A stretch of 64,000 nt of DNA. It comes from Scandinavium manionii. GTDB taxonomy: Bacteria > Pseudomonadota > Gammaproteobacteria > Enterobacterales > Enterobacteriaceae. A model generated the notes under the pieces. It worked only from the letters and a program-made list of their open reading frames with translations. It ran no database searches and was not told where the DNA came from. The stretch is from NCBI RefSeq assembly GCF_024764775.1, contig NZ_JALIGC010000039.1, forward strand, positions 649,283 through 713,282. The letters run 5' to 3'. This document shows, one piece after another, positions 51,188 through 58,566 of the stretch. The translations under genes were made by a program, and so were the position numbers. Numbering within the stretch: position 1 is the stretch's first letter; each line of letters opens with the position of its first letter.

Positions 51188-52921
51188 TTACATACGCTCG
51201 ACGGTTTCAATCCCGAGCATATCCAGACCCAGCTTCAGCGTCTTCGACGTCAGCAGCGCCAGTTTCAGGCGGCTGTTGCGAATCTCTTCGCTTTCGGCGC
51301 TCAGAATAGGGCAGTGCTCGTAGAAGCCGGAGAACAGGCCCGCGAGGTCATACAGGTACGCACACATCACGTGCGGCGTGCCTTCACGTGCAACCACGTT
51401 TACGGTTTCTTCGAACTGCAGCAGACGCGCCGCCAGTTGGGACTCGCGTTCTTCATTAATCACCACTGGCGCATTGACGATAGCGTTCTCTTCCAGACCG
51501 GCTTTGCGGAACACGGACAGCACGCGGGTATACGCATATTGCATGTACGGCGCGGTGTTGCCTTCAAACGCCAGCATGTTGTCCCAGTCGAACACGTAGT
51601 CAGTGGTACGGTTCTTGGACAGATCCGCGTATTTCACCGCGCCGATACCCACGGTATTGGCCAGCTTTTCCAGCTCGTCGGCAGGCATGTCCGGGTTCTT
51701 TTCTGCCACCAGACGACGGGCGCGCTCCAGCGCTTCATCCAGCAGGTCAGACAGTTTCACGGTGCCACCGGCGCGGGTTTTGAACGGCTTGCCGTCTTTA
51801 CCCAGCATCATGCCGAACATGTGATGTTCCAGCGGAATGGAATCAGGCACATAACCGGCTTTACGCACGATGGTCCACGCCTGCATCAGGTGCTGGTGCT
51901 GACGGGAGTCGATGTAATAGAGCACGCGGTCGGCGCACAGGGTTTCGAAACGGTATTTCGCGCAGGCGATATCGGTAGTGGTGTAAAGGTAGCCGCCATC
52001 CTTTTTCTGGATGATGACGCCCATCGGTTCGCCGTCCTTGTTTTTGTACTCATCAAGGAACACCACGGTTGCGCCTTCGCTTTCGGTCGCCAGACCCTGA
52101 GCTTTCAGGTCTGCCACGATGCCCGGCAGCATCGGGTTATACAGGCTTTCGCCCATTACGTCGTCGCGAGTCAGGGTGACATTCAGACGGTTGTAGGTAA
52201 TCTGGTTTTGTTCCATGGTGATGTCGACCAGCTTGCGCCACATCTCGAGGAAGTACGGGTCACCGCCCTGCAGTTTCACCACGTAGCTACGCGCGCGCTC
52301 GGCGAAGGCTTCGTCTTCGTCGTAATGCTGCTTCGCCTGGCGATAGAAACCTTCGAGGTCCGCCAGCGCCATTTCACCGGCATTTTCCTGCTGCTGTTTT
52401 TCCAGATACGCAATCAGCATCCCGAACTGGGTACCCCAGTCACCGACGTGGTTCGCGCGGATAACTTTATGACCCAGGAATTCCTGAGTACGCACTGCGG
52501 CATCACCGATGATGGTGGAACGCAGATGGCCGACGTGCATCTCTTTCGCCACGTTTGGCGCAGAGTAGTCGATAACGATGGTTTGCGCTTCTGGCAGCGC
52601 TACGCCGAGACGGTCAGATTTCAGCGCATCGTTCACGCCCTGCGCCAGAAACGCCGGGTCCAGGAAGATATTGATAAAGCCAGGACCGGCGATTTCAACC
52701 TTATTGGCGATGCCGTTGAGGCTGAGATGAGACAGAACCTGCTCTGCGAGTTGTCGCGGCGCCATGCCCAGTTTTTTGGCAACAGCCATCACGCCGTTGG
52801 CCTGATAGTCACCAAACTGTACTTTTGCTGACTGACGAACCTGAGGTTCACAATCGGCTGGCGCACCTGCCGCAATCAGGGCCTGACTGACTTTTTCTGA
52901 GAGAAGAGCCTGAATATTCAC
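51188..52921 (-). CDS. argS: arginyl-tRNA synthetase
   Basis: Class I aminoacyl-tRNA synthetase charging tRNA-Arg, 577 residues as in E. coli. It has the N-terminal additional domain that contacts the tRNA D-loop, a HIGH-type motif HVGHLRSTIIG (about residue 130), and a C-terminal anticodon-binding domain. The canonical KMSKS is absent, as in most bacterial ArgRS (FKTRAGGTVKLSDLL occupies the site). It is divergent from yecM, with 189 bases between. The very long open frame opposite it is a compositional shadow. Confidence 0.98.
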   Translation of the reverse strand: MNIQALLSEKVSQALIAAGAPADCEPQVRQSAKVQFGDYQANGVMAVAKKLGMAPRQLAEQVLSHLSLNGIANKVEIAGPGFINIFLDPAFLAQGVNDALKSDRLGVALPEAQTIVIDYSAPNVAKEMHVGHLRSTIIGDAAVRTQEFLGHKVIRANHVGDWGTQFGMLIAYLEKQQQENAGEMALADLEGFYRQAKQHYDEDEAFAERARSYVVKLQGGDPYFLEMWRKLVDITMEQNQITYNRLNVTLTRDDVMGESLYNPMLPGIVADLKAQGLATESEGATVVFLDEYKNKDGEPMGVIIQKKDGGYLYTTTDIACAKYRFETLCADRVLYYIDSRQHQHLMQAWTIVRKAGYVPDSIPLEHHMFGMMLGKDGKPFKTRAGGTVKLSDLLDEALERARRLVAEKNPDMPADELEKLANTVGIGAVKYADLSKNRTTDYVFDWDNMLAFEGNTAPYMQYAYTRVLSVFRKAGLEENAIVNAPVVINEERESQLAARLLQFEETVNVVAREGTPHVMCAYLYDLAGLFSGFYEHCPILSAESEEIRNSRLKLALLTSKTLKLGLDMLGIETVERM

Positions 52922-53110
52922 CGGAATACCTTACGTTTATGGCGCTGTACGTTTGCCGGAACAACGCCGAAATGGGGACAAATTAAGCCGGTCAGTATAC
53001 TGCATTTGCAGCGGCCCGTCAGCCCTGGAACGGCGCGTTAATCAGCAGTTGGTTGTGCCGGGCCAACAGGGTAAATTAACGGCCTGCAAAAACCGGACCG
53101 AGGGCGAAAC

Positions 53111-53683
53111 GTGAACTGGAAAACCATCGAAGCATTACAGGATATAGCGGCGGATCTGCCGCGTTTTACGCAGGCGCTGACGGATCTTACTGACCGTCTG
53201 GGCCTGCACATCGCCCCGCTGAATGCCGACCATATTTCCCTGCGCTGCCACCAGAATGCTACCGCAGAACGCTGGCGCAGCGGGTTAGAGCAGTGTGGCG
53301 AACTGCTGTCGGAAAACATCATTAACGGTCGTCCAATTTGCCTGTTCAAACTGCATGAACCGGTGTGCGTCGCGCACTGGCAATTCAGCGTGGTGGAACT
53401 GCCATGGCCGGGTGAAAAACGTTACCCGCACGAAGGCTGGGAACATATTGAAATCGTGCTGCCGGGCGACCCTGAAACGCTGAATGCCCGCGCGCTGGCG
53501 CTGTTGTCCGACGAAGGATTAAGCCAGCCGGGTATTTTCGTCAAAACCAGTTCGCCAAAAGGCGAGCGTGAACGTCTGCCAAACCCGACTCTGGCGGTCA
53601 CTGACGGCAAGGTCACCATTAAATTTCACCCGTGGACTATCGAAGACATTGTGGCGAGCGAAGCAGGCGACGCCACAATGTGA
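53111..53683 (+). CDS. yecM: VOC superfamily protein YecM
   Basis: A 190-residue cytoplasmic protein matching E. coli YecM (188). The vicinal-oxygen-chelate fold carries candidate metal ligands: His in NADHISLRCH, Glu in SVVELPWPG and GWEHIEIVLPG. The E. coli structure is known and resembles isomerases or oxygenases, but no activity is established. The start is GTG with GAGG upstream. cutC follows in the same direction. Confidence 0.93.
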   Translation: MNWKTIEALQDIAADLPRFTQALTDLTDRLGLHIAPLNADHISLRCHQNATAERWRSGLEQCGELLSENIINGRPICLFKLHEPVCVAHWQFSVVELPWPGEKRYPHEGWEHIEIVLPGDPETLNARALALLSDEGLSQPGIFVKTSSPKGERERLPNPTLAVTDGKVTIKFHPWTIEDIVASEAGDATM

Positions 53684-53749
53684 GCTTACTCGGGATCTGC
53701 GTTTTGAGACTGTGTCATGATGGCGCACCCGAACGAAAAGGAGAAGGGA

Positions 53750-54493
53750 ATGGCTTTGCTGGAAGTGTGCTGTTACAGCATGGAATGTGCGCGTGAGGCG
53801 CAGGAAAGAGGCGCTGACCGAATTGAATTGTGTGCCGCGCCGCTGGAAGGCGGCTTAACGCCGTCGATTGGCGTGCTGAAATCGGCGCGCCAGCAGGTGA
53901 CCATCCCGGTGCATCCGATCATTCGCCCGCGCGGCGGGGATTTTTGCTACACCGACGGTGAATTTGCAGCGATGCTGGACGATGTGCGTACGGTGCGTGA
54001 ACTCGGTTTTCCGGGGCTGGTTATTGGGATTCTCGATGTCCATGGTCAGGTCGATATGCCACGGATGCATGAAATCATGGCCGCTGCCGGTCCGCTTGCT
54101 GTCACGTTTCATCGGGCGTTTGATATGTGCGTCAATCCGCAGCAGGCCTTTGATAATCTTGCAGAACTGGGCGTGGCGCGCATTCTGACATCCGGCCAAC
54201 AGCAGACGGCGGAAAAAGGTCTTTCACTTCTTGGGGAACTAATTGCCCGGGGTGATGCTCCAATCATTATGGCCGGAGCAGGCGTGCGGGCGAACAACCT
54301 GGAATTGTTCCTCGGTGCAGGCGTAAAAGAGCTTCACAGCTCTGCCGGACAATGGATCCCCTCGGTGATGCAATACCGAAACCCGGGGCTGTCGATGTCA
54401 ACCGACCCGACGGCAGACGAATACTCACGATACGCCGTCAATGGCGAATCGGTAGCGGAGATGAAGGCGATAGTTAACCGTTACAGCAAATAG
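53750..54493 (+). CDS. cutC: CutC family protein
   Basis: A TIM-barrel protein of 247 residues (E. coli 248), starting MALLEVCCYSMECA with AAGGAG upstream; the frame is open 11 codons further. Conserved segments are IELCAAPLEGGLTPS, HPIIRPRGGDFCY and VTFHRAFDMC. It was first named for copper tolerance, but in E. coli the copper phenotype was traced to the MicL RNA made from the 3' part of this gene. The same RNA signals are seen here. The enzymatic role is unknown. Confidence 0.95.
   Translation: MALLEVCCYSMECAREAQERGADRIELCAAPLEGGLTPSIGVLKSARQQVTIPVHPIIRPRGGDFCYTDGEFAAMLDDVRTVRELGFPGLVIGILDVHGQVDMPRMHEIMAAAGPLAVTFHRAFDMCVNPQQAFDNLAELGVARILTSGQQQTAEKGLSLLGELIARGDAPIIMAGAGVRANNLELFLGAGVKELHSSAGQWIPSVMQYRNPGLSMSTDPTADEYSRYAVNGESVAEMKAIVNRYSK
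54235..54263 (+). promoter_or_regulatory. micL: sigma-E promoter of micL inside cutC
   Basis: GGAACTA (54235-54241) and TCCAA (54259-54263), 17 bases apart, match the RpoE consensus GGAACTT/TC-type elements and lie within cutC. The start inferred a few bases downstream gives an RNA of about 307 nt to the terminator, the length known for E. coli MicL. Confidence 0.65.
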
Positions 54494-54575
54494 CGATTTT
54501 TACCGTGCATCATATCGCCCAATGTGATGCGTATTTGTACCAGGCCCCTGCCTTTAACAGGGGCCTCTTTTTTTT
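54269..54575 (+). ncRNA. micL: MicL small RNA from the cutC 3' region
   Basis: In E. coli MicL is a sigma-E-dependent sRNA, about 307 nt, processed to an about 80-nt MicL-S that blocks lpp translation. Here the segment starts inside cutC and ends at a strong terminator AGGCCCCTG-N7-CAGGGGCCT with eight T residues (54542-54575). The presumed MicL-S part (about 54496-54575) has a second hairpin GCATCA...TGATGC (54507-54530). The match in architecture and length is close; the exact ends are inferred. Confidence 0.72.
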
Positions 54576-54697
54576 ATCCTTCCTATTTCAGGCCGCAGCG
54601 GTGTTGGCTGCCTCGCTCACCCCGGTCACTTACTCGTGTAAGCTCCCGGGGGTTTGCTGCGTTGCCGCCTTGCTGCAACCTGAAATAGTTTGGATAA
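54576..54697. repeat. ERIC (IRU) element
   Basis: The central segment CTCGCTCACCCCGGTCACTT, then ACTCGTGTAAGCTCC, matches the conserved ERIC core read on the complementary strand. The outer inverted repeat CTATTTCAGG (54583-54592) / CCTGAAATAG (54679-54688) closes the palindrome. At about 120 bp it is close to full-length (127 bp). It lies between the micL terminator and the end of cmoB, two converging units, the usual kind of ERIC site. Confidence 0.88.
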
Positions 54698-54725
54698 AAA
54701 GTGCCCATTCTCGTCAGAGGGTAAT

Positions 54726-55700
54726 TTACGGCTTTTTCGCAATCAGCACGGCACGCAGTGGGGCAGGGTAGCCTTCGATGGTTTTGCTGCTGTCGTTCGG
54801 GTCGAGGAATTCGGCCAGCGATTCGGTGGTCATCCACTCGGTGCGGCGCTGTTCTTCGGTGCTGGTGACGTTCATATCAACAATGCGTACGTCGACAAAC
54901 CCGCATTTTTCGAGCCACTGCTTTAGCGCAGGCGCGGACGGGATAAAGTACACGTTGCGCATTTGCGCGTAGCGGTCGCCCGGCACCAGGACAGTGTTTT
55001 CATCGCCTTCAACAACCAGCGTTTCCAGTACCAGCTCACCTTCACTGACTAACTGATCTTTCAGCTGCCACAGATGTTCCAGCGGGGAACGGCGGTGATA
55101 GAGTACGCCCATCGAAAACACGGTATCGAACGCGTTCAGCACCGGCATTTGTTCAATGCCAAGCGGCAGCAGGTGCGCGCGCTGATCGTTGCCGAGCAGC
55201 TTACGTACTGCTTCGAACTGACACAGGAACAGCTGCGTCGGGTCGATGCCGACCGCCAGCTTCGCGCCCGCGCCAATCATGCGCCACATGTGATATCCGC
55301 TGCCACAGCCGACGTCGAGAATGGTGCGCCCGGTTAAATCGGAGAGGTGCGGCAGAACGCGATCCCACTTCCAGTCGGAACGCCATTCGGTGTCGATGTT
55401 CACGCCATACAGCGAAAACGGCCCTTTGCGCCACGGCATCAGGTTCCGCAGCAGTTTGTCGATGCGGATCAGCGGGCCTTCGCCGAGCGGCTGTTCGCTC
55501 TCAGCAGTGACGCTGTGCAGCAGGTCGAGTTTCCACGGCTGAATTTCAGGCATGAATTCGACGGCACGAGACCACTGTTTAAACTGACCGTGCAGCGCGT
55601 CACGCTGCCAGGCGCCAATCTGCGCTGGTAGGGTTTCAAGCCAACGAGAGAGCAGCGGATCTTTGGCGATCAGCTGATAAAAATTGCCAAACTCGATCAT
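54726..55700 (-). CDS. cmoB: tRNA U34 carboxymethyltransferase CmoB
   Basis: Transfers the carboxymethyl group of carboxy-SAM to 5-hydroxyuridine at the wobble position of several tRNAs, giving cmo5U. It is 324 residues (E. coli 323). The SAM-type motif is TILDVGCGSGYHMWRMIG (about 120-137), followed by GIDPTQLFLCQFEAVR and FSMGVLYHRRSPLEHL. It overlaps cmoA by four bases, so the two enzymes of the pathway are co-translated. Confidence 0.97.
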   Translation of the reverse strand: MIEFGNFYQLIAKDPLLSRWLETLPAQIGAWQRDALHGQFKQWSRAVEFMPEIQPWKLDLLHSVTAESEQPLGEGPLIRIDKLLRNLMPWRKGPFSLYGVNIDTEWRSDWKWDRVLPHLSDLTGRTILDVGCGSGYHMWRMIGAGAKLAVGIDPTQLFLCQFEAVRKLLGNDQRAHLLPLGIEQMPVLNAFDTVFSMGVLYHRRSPLEHLWQLKDQLVSEGELVLETLVVEGDENTVLVPGDRYAQMRNVYFIPSAPALKQWLEKCGFVDVRIVDMNVTSTEEQRRTEWMTTESLAEFLDPNDSSKTIEGYPAPLRAVLIAKKP

Positions 55701-56440
55701 TCGTCCGCCCCGGCTTTCAGGGCGACCAGTGAGCCGAAGTTAAAGCACTGGAACCACAGTTCGCTATGCGCAAAGCCAGCGGCGCGCAGGCGCGCTTTAT
55801 GGGCTTCGACCGAATCGGTCAGCATCACGTTTTCCAGCATGCTGCGCTTCTGACTGATTTCCAGCTCGCTGTAACCATTGGCACGCTTGAAGTCATGATG
55901 CATGTTGAACAGCAGTTCGCCGACTTTCTGGTCTTCAAAGCTGAATTTTTCTGACAGCACCAGCGCGCCGCCCGGATTCAGGCCGTTGTGGATTTTTTCC
56001 AGCAGCGCCTGGCGCTCCGGTGGCTCAATGAACTGCATCGTAAAGTTGAGCACCACCATTGAGGCGTTCTCAATCTCAATGTCGCGGATATCGCCTTCGA
56101 TGATATCGACCGGCGTCGGCGCTTTATACGCGTCGATATGACGTCGGCAGCGCTCAACCATCGCCGGGGAGTTATCCACGCCGATAATTTTGCAGCCTTC
56201 ATGGGCGATATTGCGGCGGATTGACAGCGTTGCTGCGCCGAGCGAGCAGCCGAGGTCATAAACCTGCGTATCGGGTTGCACAAAGCGTTCTGCCAGCATG
56301 CCAATCATTGAGATGATATTTGAATAACCGGGCACCGAGCGCTGGATCATGTCGGGGAAAACTTCGGCCACCCGTTCATCAAAGGTCCAGTCACCCAGGC
56401 TTGCGATCGGGGCAGAAAAAAGCGTGTCGCGATGGGGCAT
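55697..56440 (-). CDS. cmoA: carboxy-S-adenosyl-L-methionine synthase CmoA
   Basis: Makes carboxy-SAM from SAM and prephenate, the cofactor used by CmoB. It is 247 residues, as in E. coli, when started at MPHRDTLFSAPIA; the frame remains open for 74 more codons upstream, but these overlap yecN antisense-free space and have no family match. Motifs are VYDLGCSLGAATLSIRRNI (about 58-76) and GVDNSPAMVERCRRHI. GGAA lies seven bases before the ATG. Confidence 0.97.
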   Translation of the reverse strand: MPHRDTLFSAPIASLGDWTFDERVAEVFPDMIQRSVPGYSNIISMIGMLAERFVQPDTQVYDLGCSLGAATLSIRRNIAHEGCKIIGVDNSPAMVERCRRHIDAYKAPTPVDIIEGDIRDIEIENASMVVLNFTMQFIEPPERQALLEKIHNGLNPGGALVLSEKFSFEDQKVGELLFNMHHDFKRANGYSELEISQKRSMLENVMLTDSVEAHKARLRAAGFAHSELWFQCFNFGSLVALKAGADE

Positions 56441-56478
56441 AACGTGATTCCAGAAAATAAAAAACGGCATATTGTGCG

Positions 56479-56874
56479 CTAACGCAGGGAGAAAACCAAC
56501 TCCCAGGGCAGATACCACAGGTTTGCCAGCACCATTAGCAACAGCGAACACCAGGTGGCGCTCATTGCCGAACGACGCCAGCGAAATAGTCGGTGGTGAA
56601 AACCCCAGTAATGCATCAGGCGTCCGGCAATTAGCAGCAGGCCGCAGGCGTGCACCATCCACGTTTGTGCGCCATTCATCTCCATGAACAGCAACAACAG
56701 CAGGCCTACCGGGATGTACTCCACCGCATTGCCGTGAATGCGGATAGCACTTTGCAGCTCGTTGAAGCCGCCGTCGCCATAGGCCACACGGTATTGCAGG
56801 CGCAGCCGAACAACATCGAAAGAAAACTTAATTAACAACAACGCACCCAGCACGGCGTACAACGCGCTAACCAT
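56479..56874 (-). CDS. yecN: MAPEG family inner-membrane protein YecN
   Basis: A 131-residue protein with four hydrophobic helices, of the MAPEG (membrane-associated eicosanoid/glutathione metabolism) family. The typical helix 2 motif RIHGNAVEYIPVGLLLLL (about residues 46-63) and the helix 3 segment AGRLMHYWGFHH are present. E. coli YecN (131 residues) occupies the same place before cmoA. Its substrate is unknown; glutathione-dependent detoxification is a family-based guess. Confidence 0.93.
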   Translation of the reverse strand: MVSALYAVLGALLLIKFSFDVVRLRLQYRVAYGDGGFNELQSAIRIHGNAVEYIPVGLLLLLFMEMNGAQTWMVHACGLLLIAGRLMHYWGFHHRLFRWRRSAMSATWCSLLLMVLANLWYLPWELVFSLR

Positions 56875-56927
56875 ACAAACTCCCTTTTAGACTGGCTGAT
56901 GGCACTGGCCATGTGAGGAAGGATAAC

Positions 56928-57758
56928 TCAGAAAAGAGATGTTTGCTGCGGGATAGACGGGGCGGGGCCAATCTCAGGCAGGACGTCACGCAGACTGTTC
57001 CACAGCGTGTCGACCAGCTCAGGCGCCTGGGCGATGTCCGGCGTATGCAGGAAAAGGAAAGGGGTGGTGGTCTGAGACCATTTCGGCAGGGCTTTAAGCC
57101 AGACTGCAAACAGTTCACGATTCTGCGCCATGTTATCGCTGCCAATAAACCGCACCATCGGGTGACTGGCCGTGACGACGGCGTGCACGGGCACTTTCGG
57201 CTTTTTGCGCTGGGCGTCAACCATCGCTTCGCTGTGCGCAACGGCGCTGTGTACCGGACGGCTGTCGAGAATTACGCGATTCACGCCGCGCTCATGCAAC
57301 CCGCGATTAAACTGTAACTCCGCATCACCCTTGTCGAAAAAGAGGGGATGACGCACTTCGACGCCGTAAGAAAACGCATCGGGTAAACCGTCGAGAAACT
57401 GCCAAAGCGCAGGTAAATCGGCAGGCGAAAAGGTGGCGGGAAGCTGCAGCCAGTATTGACCGATGCGCTGGTCCAGCGGAGCCATTCGGCTGAAAAACTC
57501 GGCGGTGAGAGTGTCGCAGTGGCGAAGCGCGGCCTGATGGCTGATGGTCGCCGGGAATTTAAAGCAGAAACGAAAATCGTCAGTGGTTTGTTCATGCCAG
57601 CGCTGCACGATTTCGGCGCGGGGCAGGGCATACAGCGTGGTATTGCCCTCCACGCAGTTAAAGTGGCGGGCATATTCTTCAAGGCTGGTAATGCCAAGGC
57701 GCACCCATTTAGGGTGCGACCATTGCGGAAGTCCTACGTAAATCATCGCGTTTGTCAT
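56928..57758 (-). CDS. yecE: DUF72 family protein YecE
   Basis: A TIM-barrel-like DUF72 protein of unknown function, 276 residues counting from the ATG that overlaps the yecD stop (ATGA). An internal ATG four codons later (MIYVGLPQWSHPKW) gives 272, the E. coli length, and is an equally good start. Conserved segments are GITSLEEYARHFNCVEGNTT, FCFKFPATISH, IGQYWLQLPATF and the C-terminal IPQQTSLF. It is probably co-transcribed with yecD. Confidence 0.94.
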   Translation of the reverse strand: MTNAMIYVGLPQWSHPKWVRLGITSLEEYARHFNCVEGNTTLYALPRAEIVQRWHEQTTDDFRFCFKFPATISHQAALRHCDTLTAEFFSRMAPLDQRIGQYWLQLPATFSPADLPALWQFLDGLPDAFSYGVEVRHPLFFDKGDAELQFNRGLHERGVNRVILDSRPVHSAVAHSEAMVDAQRKKPKVPVHAVVTASHPMVRFIGSDNMAQNRELFAVWLKALPKWSQTTTPFLFLHTPDIAQAPELVDTLWNSLRDVLPEIGPAPSIPQQTSLF

Positions 57759-58321
57759 AGCGCCGCGAGGATTTCCTCAGTGCTGCGGATGCGGGCGATA
57801 CGTGGGAAAATGTTGGTCATGCTGCCCTGATGCTGTTCCGCGTCGGCAGCGCTGCACGCATCTTCGGCGATAACCAGGTTGAAGCCCAGTTCCCAGGCAT
57901 TACGCGCGGTGGATTCCACACCGATGTTGGTGGAGATGCCGCACAGAATGATGGTGTCTACACCGCGACGACGCAGCTGAAGTTCCAGTTCGGTGCCGTA
58001 AAAAGCGCCCCACTGACGTTTGGTGACTTCAATGTCAGTGTCTTTTTTACCGAGCGCCGTCGGGTAGGTCATCCAGTTTTCTGGCAGTTTATGCGCAGGA
58101 ACCTGAGCATCGACCAGCGTTTTCACTGCGTCGCCGCCGTCAGCTGACCAGCCAACGCGAACCATGACCACAGGTGAACCTTGCTCACGGCATTTGGCCG
58201 CTAATTTGGCCGATTTTGTTACCACGTCAGTGGACGTGTGCGGGCCGCCAGCAAACGGGAGAATGCCTTCCTGAAGATCAATGACTACCAGTGCTGTTTT
58301 TTTTGCGTTCAGTTCCAACAT
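57755..58321 (-). CDS. yecD: isochorismatase-like protein YecD
   Basis: A cysteine-hydrolase-fold protein of 188 residues (E. coli 188). Asp15 (VVIDLQEG) and the lysine of VTKRQWGAFYG of the usual Asp-Lys-Cys triad are present. In the third motif, however, GISTNIGVESTA has glycine where active enzymes have cysteine (G-x2-T-x2-C-V-x2-TA). E. coli YecD shows the same change. Activity is therefore doubtful, or uses another mechanism. The function is unknown. It forms an operon with yecE and is divergent from aspS. Confidence 0.94.
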   Translation of the reverse strand: MLELNAKKTALVVIDLQEGILPFAGGPHTSTDVVTKSAKLAAKCREQGSPVVMVRVGWSADGGDAVKTLVDAQVPAHKLPENWMTYPTALGKKDTDIEVTKRQWGAFYGTELELQLRRRGVDTIILCGISTNIGVESTARNAWELGFNLVIAEDACSAADAEQHQGSMTNIFPRIARIRSTEEILAAL

Positions 58322-58481
58322 ATTTATCCCCGTTAAATCACATAATTAGGTGGCTAACAATACGCTGAGTCGTGCCGGGCGTGCGTCACAATTTTTGTTA
58401 ATTTTTGTGAGTACCCGCAATAAGCGTACAGCAAACGTGCGGCTGGTGCGCAACGGTCTTATCGTAGGCGAGAATTTCTAG

Positions 58482-58487
58482 TATAAT
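58482..58487 (+). promoter_or_regulatory. aspS: -10 element of the aspS promoter
   Basis: A perfect TATAAT hexamer, 79 bases before the aspS ATG, with a poor -35 (TTATCG at 17-base spacing). It is followed by a C/T-rich start region. The remaining part of the 58322-58566 gap has no gene. Confidence 0.55.
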
Positions 58488-58566
58488 AGCCCCCTTTTTT
58501 CATCCAGTTGTGACATTCAGATAAAGCTGCGACAAGTGTGCCTGCGGCTAAGTTAAGGGAACTCTC

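Noticed and set aside
51314..52831. 505-codon open frame on the plus strand opposite argS
   Set aside because: It lies wholly antisense to a certain gene and has no start signal or family match; it is a compositional shadow of a GC-rich gene. The same holds for the 496-codon frame opposite cheA at 29297-30787.
56441..56662. 74-residue N-terminal extension of cmoA
   Set aside because: CmoA proteins begin at the internal ATG; the extension runs into yecN sequence in another frame and has no counterpart.
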